This document shows positions 53,430-62,285 of a stretch of DNA of 64,000 bases, in pieces. The DNA comes from Microbacterium enclense (GTDB lineage: Bacteria; Actinomycetota; Actinomycetes; Actinomycetales; Microbacteriaceae): assembly GCA_038182865.1 (NCBI GenBank), contig CP116226.1, forward strand, positions 620,001 through 684,000, written 5' to 3'. Made by a program: the position numbers and the translations under genes. Below the pieces are notes generated by a model that did no database searches, had not been told where the DNA came from, and saw nothing but the letters and a program-made list of their open reading frames with translations. How positions within the stretch are numbered: position 1 is the first letter of the stretch; the number at the start of each line of letters is the position of its first letter.

Positions 53430-54725
53430 ATGTCCTGGACCCTGGCCCCGTCGCGACGCTGGTTGCTGCGCGGCGGAGAACCGACCTTCCTGCTCGCCGA
53501 CACCGTGTGGGCCGCGTTCGGCGGAGCCAGCCCCGACGAATGGCTCGATCACCTCGAGCGTCGGCGTCGCCAGGGCTTCAACGCCCTGCTGTTCAGCGTC
53601 CTGCCCATCGAACACGACCGCTCCAGCGGCACGCGATCGCCGTACGCGATCCGCGACGGCCGCATCGACTTCGCCGCGGGCGACCCCGCCTACTGGGACG
53701 ACGCCGAACGGGTTCTGACGACGGCGCGGGCGCACGGTTTCACCCCGATGCTCGTGCTGCTGTGGAACAACTTCGTGCCCGGCACATGGGGCGCGGGACT
53801 CACCCCGGATCACGTGATGGATGCCGAGCAGACGGCGTCGTACGTCGCGGACGTCGTCGCCCGTTTCGCCCGGTTCGACCCGATCTGGATCGTCTCCGGC
53901 GACGACGACCTCAACGACGACACCGCGCTCGAGCGCTACAGCGCCGTCGCCGCGCAGGTTCGGGAGCTGGCGCCGGGGCAACTCATCACCTGGCACGACA
54001 CCCCGACCGCGCGCATGCCCGCCGCGATCGCAGACGGTGGACTGCTCGACTTCCACGGCCTGCAATCCGGACACAACGACGCCTGGGACACCCTCCCCGC
54101 CGAGCTCACCCGGTACTACCGCGCGATGGACGTCGCCCGTCCCGTCATCAACCTCGAGCCCTGCTACGAGGGGCTCGGTCGCTTCGCCGGTCGTGAGCGG
54201 CATTCCGCCGCCGACGTGCGCCGGGCGAGTTGGACCGGCGTCGTCGCGGGAGCCGCCGCCGGACTCGGGTACGGCGCGCACGGCGTGTGGTCGTGGCATC
54301 GCCGTGGTGAGGGCTTCGCCGCGGGCGACGTGCACGGCCACCCCTTCCCGTTCTCGGTCGCCGCGGCCTTCCCGGGCGCCGACGACGTGTCGTTCCTGCG
54401 CCGTGTCGTCGAGAGCGAGCGACTGTGGGGTCTCGACGGGGATGCCGAACTCCTCGCCGCCGAGCCCTCGGGCGCGGTCGCGGGACGAACCCCCGAGGGC
54501 GTCGTCGCCGTGTACGCACCGTCCGCCTTCGCGTTGACGCTGCGTGGTCGCGCCACCGCCGAGCTCGACGTGCGCGTGTACGACCTCGCCGCACGCCGAC
54601 CGGATGCCGCCCGCTGGACCGAGGTCGACGGCGGCGTCCGGCTGGAGCAGCCGGAGTTCCCCGGCGACGCCCTCTACGTCGTTCGGGGCCTCGCGCCGGA
54701 CGCGGGCTCTCCGGACGCGGACTGA
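53430..54725 (+). CDS. DUF4038 glycosidase (GH140/apiosidase-like)
   Basis: 431 residues from ATG 53430 with GAGGAGAG upstream; no signal peptide, so intracellular. TIM-barrel start EPTFLLADTVWAAFGGASPDE matches DUF4038 (GxPFFxLGDTAWxLF), then RRQGFNALLFSVLP, PMLVLLWNNFVPG, IVSGDDDL (candidate acid) and PVINLEPCYEGLG (candidate nucleophile Glu). A short C-terminal beta domain follows. GH140 includes D-apiosidases acting on rhamnogalacturonan II, but DUF4038 is broader, so apiose is only a hypothesis. Confidence 0.7.
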   Translation: MSWTLAPSRRWLLRGGEPTFLLADTVWAAFGGASPDEWLDHLERRRRQGFNALLFSVLPIEHDRSSGTRSPYAIRDGRIDFAAGDPAYWDDAERVLTTARAHGFTPMLVLLWNNFVPGTWGAGLTPDHVMDAEQTASYVADVVARFARFDPIWIVSGDDDLNDDTALERYSAVAAQVRELAPGQLITWHDTPTARMPAAIADGGLLDFHGLQSGHNDAWDTLPAELTRYYRAMDVARPVINLEPCYEGLGRFAGRERHSAADVRRASWTGVVAGAAAGLGYGAHGVWSWHRRGEGFAAGDVHGHPFPFSVAAAFPGADDVSFLRRVVESERLWGLDGDAELLAAEPSGAVAGRTPEGVVAVYAPSAFALTLRGRATAELDVRVYDLAARRPDAARWTEVDGGVRLEQPEFPGDALYVVRGLAPDAGSPDAD

Positions 54726-55636
54726 TGGCGCACGTCCTCACGTTCGGGGAAGCCCTCGCGACGTTCTCCGTCGACGCGGGGAGGCCGTCCGCCATCGCCG
54801 TCGCGGGAGCCGAGCTGAACACCGCCGTCGGGGTATCCCGCCTCGGGCACCGGGCGACGTGGATGTCGCGCCTCGGCGACGACGCGTTCGCCCGGCTCGT
54901 GCGCGAGACGCTGGCGGCCGAAGGCATCGACCAGGCCGCCGTGCGCGCGGTGCCCGGGGGCAAGACGGGGCTGATCGTGAAGGAACGGCTCAGCGACGAC
55001 GTCGTGCGCAGTGAGCACTATCGCGCGGGTTCCGCGGCGGCGGGACTGACGGCGTCGGATGTCGACGGCGTCGACCTCGACGATGTCGACTGGCTCCACG
55101 CCTCGTGCATCACGCCATCGCTCGGCGAGGGACCACGGGAGATGTTCGAGCGTGCCATCCGCGATGCCGCGGGGCGTGGCATCCCGGTCTCGCTCGACAC
55201 CAACCACCGGACCCAGCTGATCGACGACGCCGGGCTCCGCGACACCGTCGACGACGTCATCGACCACGTCGACACACTGCTGTGCAACGAAGACGAGGCG
55301 CGCGTGCTCACGGGTCTCGATGACGCCGCGGCCGCGGCCGCCGCCCTGCTTTCGCGCGGGCCGCGCACCGTCGTCGTGAAGCTCGGGCGACACGGAGCCC
55401 TCGCGGCGGACGCCGAGGGGCTGCGCCGCACCGACGCCGTCGAGATCCCTCCGCCCCACCATCCCGTGGGTGCCGGCGACGCCTTCGCCGCAGGATGGAT
55501 CACGGCGGTCCTCGAGGGCTCGCCGATCGACGGGGCGCTGCGTCGCGGCGCATGGTGCGCCGCGCAGGTCGTCGCCGACCCGGGCGACCACACCGGCTTC
55601 CCGACGCGCGAACGGCTCGATGAGGTGACGGGATGA
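54725..55636 (+). CDS. PfkB family sugar kinase (2-keto-3-deoxygluconate kinase-like)
   Basis: 303 residues. N-terminal GEALATFSVD, then the sugar-site glycine motif AVAGAELNTAVGVSRLG, and the PfkB signature with catalytic Asp in PVGAGDAFAAGW near residue 245. Start ATG 54725 overlaps the previous stop by 1 nt. Together with the SDR and dehydratase, phosphorylation of a 2-keto-3-deoxy acid (to KDPG or analogue) fits; no KDPG aldolase is in the window. Confidence 0.78.
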   Translation: MAHVLTFGEALATFSVDAGRPSAIAVAGAELNTAVGVSRLGHRATWMSRLGDDAFARLVRETLAAEGIDQAAVRAVPGGKTGLIVKERLSDDVVRSEHYRAGSAAAGLTASDVDGVDLDDVDWLHASCITPSLGEGPREMFERAIRDAAGRGIPVSLDTNHRTQLIDDAGLRDTVDDVIDHVDTLLCNEDEARVLTGLDDAAAAAAALLSRGPRTVVVKLGRHGALAADAEGLRRTDAVEIPPPHHPVGAGDAFAAGWITAVLEGSPIDGALRRGAWCAAQVVADPGDHTGFPTRERLDEVTG

Positions 55637-56463
55637 GCGACACGCGCGTCGTCATCGACAGCGGCATCCTTCGCGCCGAGATCGACGCCGAGGGTGCGCG
55701 CATCGCCTCGCTGACGCACGTGCCCACCGGGACCGAAATCCTGGCGACGACGCCGTGGGGCGACGAGCCGCGCGACGGGTTCGCCCTGCCCGACTCCAGT
55801 GCGCAGTGGCACCGGCGGTACCCCGGTGGATGGCACGTCCTCCTCCCCCGCGCCGGCGACCCCCCGACCGACGTCGCTCCCCGCCAGCCCTTCCACGGCG
55901 AGGCGGCATGGCGCACCTGGACCCTCGAACACGACAAGACGTCCTGTCGGGCGCGGGTCCTCCTGCGCACGGTGCCGCTCGAGATCGAGCGCTCCGTCAC
56001 CCTCGTCGACGGCGAGCTCCACCTCGACACCGTCGTGCGCAACACCTCCGCCGGCGCCGTGCGCATCGGATGGGCCGAGCACCCCGCCTTCGCGGGCGCC
56101 TTGTTCGACGACCCGGGCACGGTGCGCACCGGCGAGCGCGACATCACCGTGGCCCCTGCCCCGTCGGCCGGATTCGACGACATCGCGGGCGATGCCGGCT
56201 CCCTGCGCATCACGAGCCGCGACCTCCGCGTCGACCTCGCGTGGGATCCGCACCTGTTCCCGCGCCTGTTCGTCTGGCGCGAGCGGCGAGGATCCGTCGG
56301 CTTCCCCTGGTGGGCAGCGGTGGATGCCGTCGGCCTCGAGCCCTCGTCCGATCCGTACGCGCACCCCGGAGACGCCCTCGGTTCGATCGAGGTCGCGCCC
56401 CGCGAGACCGTGCGTTCACGCCTGCTCCTCGGGGTCCGCGGCGTCGACGCCCCGACCCCCTAA
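55633..56463 (+). CDS. Aldose 1-epimerase (galactose mutarotase)-like protein
   Basis: 276 residues of beta-sandwich type. Features: RAEIDAEGARIASLTHVPTG at the N-terminus, YPGGWHVLLPRAGDP, HGEAAWRTW (His), LDTVVRNTSAGAVRIGWAEH with HPAF (second His) and the late VGLEPSSDPY (Glu). These are the positions of the mutarotase His/His/Glu set. It would equilibrate sugar anomers before the dehydrogenase. Overlaps the kinase gene by 4 nt. Confidence 0.72.
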   Translation: MSDTRVVIDSGILRAEIDAEGARIASLTHVPTGTEILATTPWGDEPRDGFALPDSSAQWHRRYPGGWHVLLPRAGDPPTDVAPRQPFHGEAAWRTWTLEHDKTSCRARVLLRTVPLEIERSVTLVDGELHLDTVVRNTSAGAVRIGWAEHPAFAGALFDDPGTVRTGERDITVAPAPSAGFDDIAGDAGSLRITSRDLRVDLAWDPHLFPRLFVWRERRGSVGFPWWAAVDAVGLEPSSDPYAHPGDALGSIEVAPRETVRSRLLLGVRGVDAPTP

Positions 56464-56475
56464 ACTCGATCCGCA

Positions 56476-57486
56476 ATGGCGAAAGACGCGATCTCCCTCC
56501 GCGACGTGGCGGCGCTGGCTGGAGTGTCCGTCCCCACGGCATCGAAAGTGCTGCGCGGGCAGGGCAAGGTCTCGGATGCCACGCGCGAGCGCATCCTCTC
56601 GGTCGCCAAGCGCCTCGACTACCAGCCGAACGCCCTGGGCCAGTTCCTCGCGCAGGGGCGCAGCGCCACGATCGGCGTCCTCACCGTCAACGCCCCGGGT
56701 GCGTTCACGATGCCGGTATTGACCGGCGCGACCACCGCCTTCGGCGCGCGTGATCTCTCGGTGCTGGTGTCCGACGCCCACCTCGACCGGGCGCTCTTCG
56801 CGGCGACCGCGCGCAAGCTGCGCGCCCGCAACATCGACGGTCTCCTCGTCATCGGCGACGGGTCGAGCTCCGACATCCACTCCATCAGCGCGGGCTTCGC
56901 CGTTCCCGTGGTCTACGCCTACGGGCACTCCGACGACGCGGAAGACGCGTCGTTCCTCCACGACGGCTACGGCGCGGGCCGTCTCGCGGGAGAGCACCTC
57001 GTGTCGATCGGATGCCGCCGCATCGCGCACGTGATCGCCTCCGAAGAAGACCGCTCGGCGCGAGATCGGTCCGCCGGCCTCGCCGACGCCCTCTCCGAGG
57101 CCGGTCTCGCACTCGACCCCGCGCTCGTGTTCCGCGGCGATTGGTCGCAGGCCTGGGGCCGCGAGGCCGCGCAGCGCCTCATCGCCTCCGGTCGCGAGTT
57201 CGACGCCGTCTGCTGCGGCAACGACACCATGGCCACGGCCGTCGCCGGGGTCCTGGCCGAGGCCGGCATCCGCGTGCCCGTCGATGTCGCGATCACCGGC
57301 ATGGACGACCTCGCCGGCTTGACCGGTCAAGACGACAACAGCCTCACCACGATCGACCTGCGCCTGAGCGCCCTCGGCGACCGCGCGGCGAACTACCTCG
57401 CCGACGTCATCGCGGGCGAGGAGTACGCGCCCGGCCGCCACGTCGAACCCGCGCGGCTCGTGCAGGGTCTGTCGACGGCCCGCTGA
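56476..57486 (+). CDS. LacI family transcriptional regulator
   Basis: 336 residues from ATG 56476. LacI HTH at 5-50: ISLRDVAALAGVSVPTASKVL with the hinge helix YQPNALGQFLAQG. Periplasmic-binding-protein-like sensor domain from 60, with TIGVLTVNAPGAFTM and FDAVCCGNDTMATAVAGVL. Last gene of the glycan operon, 12 bp after the mutarotase-like gene. It is the obvious candidate to bind the two palindromes at 47796 and 47919 and so control itself, the uptake genes and both glycosidases. Confidence 0.87.
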   Translation: MAKDAISLRDVAALAGVSVPTASKVLRGQGKVSDATRERILSVAKRLDYQPNALGQFLAQGRSATIGVLTVNAPGAFTMPVLTGATTAFGARDLSVLVSDAHLDRALFAATARKLRARNIDGLLVIGDGSSSDIHSISAGFAVPVVYAYGHSDDAEDASFLHDGYGAGRLAGEHLVSIGCRRIAHVIASEEDRSARDRSAGLADALSEAGLALDPALVFRGDWSQAWGREAAQRLIASGREFDAVCCGNDTMATAVAGVLAEAGIRVPVDVAITGMDDLAGLTGQDDNSLTTIDLRLSALGDRAANYLADVIAGEEYAPGRHVEPARLVQGLSTAR

Positions 57487-57578
57487 CGAGGTCGCCCCCG
57501 AGCACGCGTCCTGCCGTGAGCACGAGCGGGTACGGTGGAAGGCGGCGAAGCCGCCCGTGAGGCCATCGCCACAGGAAC

Positions 57579-58343
57579 ATGACCTCGCCTCCCCCTCCCT
57601 CCGCCCCGCCACTGTCCGGGCCCGTCCTCGTCGTCGGTGACGGTCGCATGGGCCGGGCGCTCGTCGCCGCGCTCGAGGCCGCTGACGTACCGGTCATCGG
57701 TCCCGCGGGCCGGGGCGAGTCGGGCACGGATGCCGGAGTCGTCCTCCTCGCGGTACCGGACGCCGCGATCGCCGACGCCGCGCGCGCGATCGCCCCCGGC
57801 CGCATCGTGGGCCACCTGTCGGGCGCGCTCGACCTGACGGTCCTGCGGCCGCACGAGGCGTTCAGCATCCACCCCCTGATGACGGTCACTGGCGCGGGAG
57901 CATCGTTCGCGGGGGTCACCGCCGCGCTCGCCGGGACGACCCCTGCCGCTTTCGCGGTCGCGTCGACCCTCGCCGAGGTGCTGGGGATGACGGGCGTCGA
58001 GGTCCACGACGAAGACCGTGCGGCGTATCACGCGGCCGCCTCCGTCGCGGCGAACTTCCTCGTGACGCTCGAGGGAATGGCCGAGCATCTCGCGGCGACA
58101 GCGGGGATCGAGCGAGAAGCGCTCGTCCCCCTCGTCCGCGCCGCCATCGACAATTGGGCCGAACGCGGAGCGGCCGCCGCTCTCACCGGCCCGGTCTCCC
58201 GCGGCGACACGGCCACGATCGCGCGCCAGCGCGACGCCGTCGCCGAGCGCCTGCCCGATCGCCTGGCGCTCTTCGACGCACTCGTCGACGCGACGCGCGA
58301 TCTCGCCGCCACCCAACGAGCCGGAATCGAGGCCGTCCCGTGA
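57579..58343 (+). CDS. Rossmann-like + DUF2520 domain protein
   Basis: 254 residues. NAD(P)-binding start VLVVGDGRMGRALVAAL at about 15-31, VVLLAVPDAAIADAA, AFSIHPLMTV, then the helical DUF2520 domain (AAYHAAASVAANFLVTLEGM; GPVSRGDTATIARQ). Its stop overlaps the GTG of panC by 4 nt. The fold resembles ketopantoate/6-phosphogluconate type reductases, and no panE is seen here, so it might supply the ketopantoate reductase step; that role is unproven. Confidence 0.75.
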   Translation: MTSPPPPSAPPLSGPVLVVGDGRMGRALVAALEAADVPVIGPAGRGESGTDAGVVLLAVPDAAIADAARAIAPGRIVGHLSGALDLTVLRPHEAFSIHPLMTVTGAGASFAGVTAALAGTTPAAFAVASTLAEVLGMTGVEVHDEDRAAYHAAASVAANFLVTLEGMAEHLAATAGIEREALVPLVRAAIDNWAERGAAAALTGPVSRGDTATIARQRDAVAERLPDRLALFDALVDATRDLAATQRAGIEAVP

Positions 58344-59221
58344 CCATCCGTATCGTGCGCACCGTCGAGGAGTTGCGCGCGGCACTCGCCCCGCGCCGAG
58401 CAAAGAGCGTCGGCTTCGTCCCGACGATGGGCGCCCTCCACGAGGGGCACCTCTCGCTGCTTCGCGCCGCGCGGTCTGAGAACGCCACGGTCGTGCTGTC
58501 GATCTTCGTGAACCCGACCCAGTTCGGCGAGGCTGCGGACCTCGACGCGTACCCGCGCACGGAGCACGCCGATGTCACCCTGGCTGACCAGGCCGGCACC
58601 GACCTCGTCTTCGCGCCCTCCCCCGCCGAGATGTATCCGGCGGGCTTCGCGACGACGGTCTCCGTCGGCGGAGCGATCACGGACACGCTCGAGGGCGCGG
58701 TCCGCGGCCGCTCCCACTTCGACGGTGTCGCCACGGTCGTCGCCAAACTGCTCCTCGCCGTACAGCCCGACCGCGCGTACTTCGGCGCCAAAGACGCGCA
58801 GCAGGTCGTCGTCGTGCGCCGCATGGTGGGCGACCTCGGCATCCCCGTCGAGATCGTCACCCGCCCGACCTCGCGCGACGACGACGGTCTCGCGCGCTCT
58901 AGTCGCAACACGCGCCTCTCGCCCGAGGAGAGGGCTGTCGCAGCCGTCATCCCACGGTCGCTTCGAGCGGCTCAGGATGCCTTCGCCTCCGGCATCCGCG
59001 ATCCCCACCGCCTCGCGGACGTCGTGCGCGACGAGCTCGTGGCGGCGGAGCTGGATCCCGAGTACGTCGCGATCGTCGACGCCCACAGCCTCGAACCGAT
59101 CGCAAAGGTCGTGCGCCCGGCGCTGCTCGCCCTCGCCGTGCGGGTGGGAGCGGTCCGGCTGATCGACAACGTGGTTCTCGGCGTCGATGACCTCATCCCG
59201 TTGACGAGGAGCCTCCCATGA
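58340..59221 (+). CDS. panC: Pantoate--beta-alanine ligase PanC
   Basis: 293 residues from GTG 58340. Makes pantothenate from pantoate, beta-alanine and ATP. Motifs: FVPTMGALHEGHLSLLR (HIGH-like), VLSIFVNPTQFGE, EGAVRGRSHFDGVATVVAKL, FGAKDAQQ and the KMSKS-like DGLARSSRNTRL. Length is normal. Overlaps both neighbours by 4 nt in a three-gene operon. Confidence 0.93.
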   Translation: MTIRIVRTVEELRAALAPRRAKSVGFVPTMGALHEGHLSLLRAARSENATVVLSIFVNPTQFGEAADLDAYPRTEHADVTLADQAGTDLVFAPSPAEMYPAGFATTVSVGGAITDTLEGAVRGRSHFDGVATVVAKLLLAVQPDRAYFGAKDAQQVVVVRRMVGDLGIPVEIVTRPTSRDDDGLARSSRNTRLSPEERAVAAVIPRSLRAAQDAFASGIRDPHRLADVVRDELVAAELDPEYVAIVDAHSLEPIAKVVRPALLALAVRVGAVRLIDNVVLGVDDLIPLTRSLP

Positions 59222-60072
59222 CGCGCCCCAAAGTGACCCTCCGCCGACTCCGGGAGCTCGCGGAAGCCGCGACGCCGATCGTGATGGTGACGGCCTACGA
59301 CTTCGCCTCGGGCCGGGTGGCTGAGCGCGCCGGGGTCGACATCGTGCTGGTCGGAGACTCGGGGGCGCAGGTGGTGCTCGGCCACCCCGACACGACCTCC
59401 GTGACGCTCGATGAGATGCTCATGCTCTCGAAGGCGGCACGCCGGGCGGTACAGACTCCGCTGCTGCTGTGCGACGTGCCGTTCGGGTCGACCGAGTTGA
59501 GCGACGAGCAGGCGGTCGCGACGTCGATTCGCTTCGTTCACGAGGCCGGCGCCGACGCGGTCAAGATCGAAGGCGCGAACCCGGCGCGACTCTCTCGCGT
59601 GCGGGCCATCGTGGAAGCGGGTATCCCGGTCGTCGGGCACGTCGGGCTCACGCCGCAGACCGCGACAGCGCTCGGCGGCCTGCGCGCCCAGGGGCGCACG
59701 ACCGACGACGCTGTCCGTGTCGCGCGCGACGCTCTCGCTGTGCAGGATGCCGGCGCGTTCGCGCTCGTGATCGAGGCCGTTCCCGCAGACGTGGTCGACG
59801 AGATCCGCCGGGCCCTCCGCATCCCCGTGATCGGCATCGGAGCCGGCGCCGCCGACGGACAGGTGCTCGTGCAACACGATCTGCTCGGAATCACCGAGGG
59901 CCGGGCCCCGGTCTTCGTGAAGCGCTACGCGGCGCTCGGCGACGCGATGGTCGAGGGCGTCGAGGCGTACGCCCGGGAGGTGCGCGAGAGACTCTTCCCC
60001 TCGGCGGAGCACACGTACCGGGCGGCTCCGGATGCCGCGGCAGCGGTGCGAGAGTTCATCGACGGGCTCTGA
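59218..60072 (+). CDS. panB: 3-methyl-2-oxobutanoate hydroxymethyltransferase PanB
   Basis: 284 residues. First enzyme of pantoate synthesis, using 5,10-methylene-tetrahydrofolate. Motifs: MVTAYDFASGRVAERAGVD, LVGDSGAQVVLGHPDT, metal/substrate loop DLPFGS-like as CDVPFGS, AVKIEG (Lys), PVVGHVGLTPQ and IGIGAGAADGQVLV. Starts inside the panC stop. Gene order DUF2520-panC-panB; panD is not in the window. Confidence 0.92.
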   Translation: MTRPKVTLRRLRELAEAATPIVMVTAYDFASGRVAERAGVDIVLVGDSGAQVVLGHPDTTSVTLDEMLMLSKAARRAVQTPLLLCDVPFGSTELSDEQAVATSIRFVHEAGADAVKIEGANPARLSRVRAIVEAGIPVVGHVGLTPQTATALGGLRAQGRTTDDAVRVARDALAVQDAGAFALVIEAVPADVVDEIRRALRIPVIGIGAGAADGQVLVQHDLLGITEGRAPVFVKRYAALGDAMVEGVEAYAREVRERLFPSAEHTYRAAPDAAAAVREFIDGL

Positions 60073-60125
60073 GCGCCCGCGGCTCGCCTCGGGTGTCGAA
60101 CCGTCGCTGACCGCGAACGGTCTCA

Positions 60126-60803
60126 GTGCGGCGACCCTGCCCGCATGACGAAGGCCCCGATCCGCAGGGATACACCTGCAGCCGAAGCGAGCAGCACACC
60201 GGCGCCAGCCCCGGGAGGGCGTCGCGACGGGCCGCCGCCGCGAGGAGCGCGAGCGTCAACTCCGGACGGTGGAGCGCCTGGGGGTCTCGTGCCGGCCGGA
60301 TCGCGATCTCGATCGCCCTGAGTGCACTCGCCGTTGCCCTGACAGCGCTCCTGATCGCCAGTCTGATCGACCTCGGACAGCCGCAGATCTGGGGCACCTT
60401 CACGCAAACGGGCTGTGAAAAGCGCCCCCGCGGCGGCTGCCGCCCCTACGGGACGTGGGTCAGTGACGACGATCTGATCGTCAAGGAGCACGTCTATCTG
60501 AACGGGGGAACAGACGGTTTCGGCCGTGCACGGGCAGCGTTCCGACCGAACGCGCTTCTCGGCAGCGACGTCGTCGACGTCGCCGCGGTGACCGGTGCTA
60601 TGCCGCTGCTCATCGGGGTCGCGCTCGCCGGGTGCCTGGTCTCGCTCCAGCGCGCGGCGGCATCATGGGAATACCTGCGACTCAAGCACGGTCCGCGAAT
60701 GCGGAGACGACACCCGCGACGGCAGGGCGCCCTCGGCATCCGCGGATCGTTCCGGCGTCAGTATCGGAGCTCGCTCATGCGCGAGTCGAGCGACGACAGG
60801 TGA
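60126..60803 (+). CDS. Hypothetical membrane protein
   Basis: 225 residues if the only upstream start, GTG 60126, is used. Two hydrophobic helices at about 60-82 (ISIALSALAVALTALLIASL) and 150-170 (AMPLLIGVALAGCLVSL) flank an outside loop with CEKRPRGGCRPYG (two cysteines that could pair). The tails are Arg/Lys-rich, cytoplasmic by the positive-inside rule. No family recognised and no RBS, so both the start and the gene itself are less certain than neighbours. Confidence 0.5.
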   Translation: MRRPCPHDEGPDPQGYTCSRSEQHTGASPGRASRRAAAARSASVNSGRWSAWGSRAGRIAISIALSALAVALTALLIASLIDLGQPQIWGTFTQTGCEKRPRGGCRPYGTWVSDDDLIVKEHVYLNGGTDGFGRARAAFRPNALLGSDVVDVAAVTGAMPLLIGVALAGCLVSLQRAAASWEYLRLKHGPRMRRRHPRRQGALGIRGSFRRQYRSSLMRESSDDR

Positions 60804-60836
60804 CGTCAGCCGCGGAACCCGCTGCACCATGACGCA

Positions 60837-60866
60837 GATCAGCCCCGCTCGAAAGCGGGGCTGATC
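60837..60866. terminator. Hairpin between hypothetical gene and tRNA-Ser
   Basis: Perfect 13-bp stem GATCAGCCCCGCT / AGCGGGGCTGATC with a 4-nt loop (CGAA), 34 bp after the plus-strand stop codon and 9 bp beyond the 3' end of the tRNA on the minus strand. It suits termination in both directions. Confidence 0.65.
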
Positions 60867-60875
60867 GGGAAAGAA

Positions 60876-60965
60876 TGGCGGTGACGGTGGGATTTGAACC
60901 CACGGTAGGGGTGAACCTACACAACATTTCGAGTGTTGCACCTTCGGCCGCTCGGACACGTCACC
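60876..60965 (-). tRNA. tRNA-Ser (anticodon CGA)
   Basis: 90 nt including an encoded CCA. On the minus strand the acceptor stem is GGTGACG/CGTCACC with discriminator G; the anticodon arm is CAACA-CTCGAAA-TGTTG, giving anticodon CGA (reads UCG). The T arm is GTGGG-TTCAAAT-CCCAC, and a long variable arm (GTAGG/CCTAC core) confirms a class II serine tRNA. Confidence 0.95.
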
Positions 60966-61027
60966 GCCGACCAGCTTACGACAGATGACCGGATGCCGCT
61001 AATCCGGGCCCCGCACCGTCGTGACGC

Positions 61028-61112
61028 GGGCGAAACTCCTGAGGAATCGCGCCCGACAGCGCTTTGACACCCCACCGGAGTCCATCCGCACCAAAACTCA
61101 GGAGTTTGGCCC
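61028..61112. repeat. Imperfect inverted repeat upstream of L-lactate dehydrogenase
   Basis: GGGCGAAACTCCTGAG (61028-61043) and CTCAGGAGTTTGGCCC (61097-61112), 15 of 16 positions complementary, 53 bp apart. The right arm also holds the near-palindrome AAACTCAGGAGTTT. A perfect TTGACA lies between the arms at 61064-61069, but I see no good -10 after it. Possible regulatory element or small repeat family. Confidence 0.6.
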
Positions 61113-61263
61113 GCCCCCAGGCCCCGGCCGCCGGCCGCTCCCGACCCCCGGGCCCGCCGAGTCCCGCCTCATCCCGCCCCGAACCCCGCCCCCGCGGCAT
61201 CCGTTCATCCACCGTCGAACGACCGCTCTGGCACCGGTCCCACACCGCTGCCAGGATCGAGGC

Positions 61264-62217
61264 ATGAGCGTGATCGAGAACTCCAAGCTGACGGTCGTGG
61301 GCGCGGGAAGCGTGGGGGCGAGTGTCGCGTACGCCGCTCTCATCCGGGGGTCGGCGCGGCACGTCGCCCTCTACGACATCGCCGAGGCCAAGGTCGAGGC
61401 CGAGGTGCTCGACCTCGCGCACGGCACCCAGTTCACCGGGTCGAGCGACATCGTCGGCGGCAGCGATGTCGCGGTCGCCGAGGGCTCGCACGTCGTCGTG
61501 ATCACCGCCGGGGCGAAGCAGAACCCGGGCCAGACCCGCACGGAGCTGGCCGCGACGAACGCGCGCATCATCCGCGACATGATGCCCAAGCTGCTCGAGG
61601 TCGCACCGAACGCCGTCTACGTCATCGTCACCAACCCCTGCGATGTCCTCACCGTTCTCGCGCAGGAGGCGACCGGACTGCCGACGCGCCGGATCTTCGC
61701 CTCCGGCACCGTCCTCGACACCTCTCGCCTGCGCTGGAAGCTCGCTCAGCGCGCCGGCGTCGCCACCTCGAGCGTGCACGCGTGGATCGTCGGCGAGCAC
61801 GGCGACACCGAGTTCCCGTTGTGGTCCACCGCGACGATCGGCTCGGTCCCGATCACCGAGTTCGAGCTCCCCGACGGCGGGCGTTTCACGAAGGACGAAC
61901 TGGATGCCATCGCCGTCGACGTCCGCGATGCGGCCTACAAGGTGATCCAGGGCAAGGGCGCCACCAACTACGCGATCGGGTTGTCCAGCGCCCGGATCGT
62001 CGAGGCGATCCTGCGCGATGAGCGCGCGATCCTGCCGGTGAGCACGGTGCTCGAGGACTTCCACGGCATCAGCGGCATGGCCCTCTCGGTCCCTTCGATC
62101 GTGAGCGCGAAGGGCGCTGTCCCCCTGGCCGGCACGCCGTTCTCCGACGACGAGCTGACGCTCCTGCGACGCTCGGCCGACGCGCTGACGACGGTCGCGG
62201 ATTCCCTGCGCGGCTGA
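61264..62217 (+). CDS. ldh: L-lactate dehydrogenase
   Basis: 317 residues from ATG 61264. NAD-dependent interconversion of pyruvate and L-lactate. Rossmann motif VVGAGSVGASVAY at 11-23, mobile loop KQNPGQTR with Gln90 (lactate rather than malate specificity) and Arg92, VTNPCDVLT, DTSRLRW (Asp152, Arg155) and catalytic His179 in IVGEHGDTEF. Preceded by about 295 bp with an inverted repeat. Confidence 0.93.
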   Translation: MSVIENSKLTVVGAGSVGASVAYAALIRGSARHVALYDIAEAKVEAEVLDLAHGTQFTGSSDIVGGSDVAVAEGSHVVVITAGAKQNPGQTRTELAATNARIIRDMMPKLLEVAPNAVYVIVTNPCDVLTVLAQEATGLPTRRIFASGTVLDTSRLRWKLAQRAGVATSSVHAWIVGEHGDTEFPLWSTATIGSVPITEFELPDGGRFTKDELDAIAVDVRDAAYKVIQGKGATNYAIGLSSARIVEAILRDERAILPVSTVLEDFHGISGMALSVPSIVSAKGAVPLAGTPFSDDELTLLRRSADALTTVADSLRG

Positions 62218-62285
62218 GCCCCGTCCGCAGCGGATGAGCCCGGGATGCCACCGGCCCGAGGCCCCGGGCCGATAGCATCCCGGTC

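Noticed and set aside
60145..60325. Alternative short frame starting at ATG 60145
   Set aside because: Ends quickly, low-complexity Pro/Arg/Ala product, no ribosome site; the overlapping frame has two good membrane helices.
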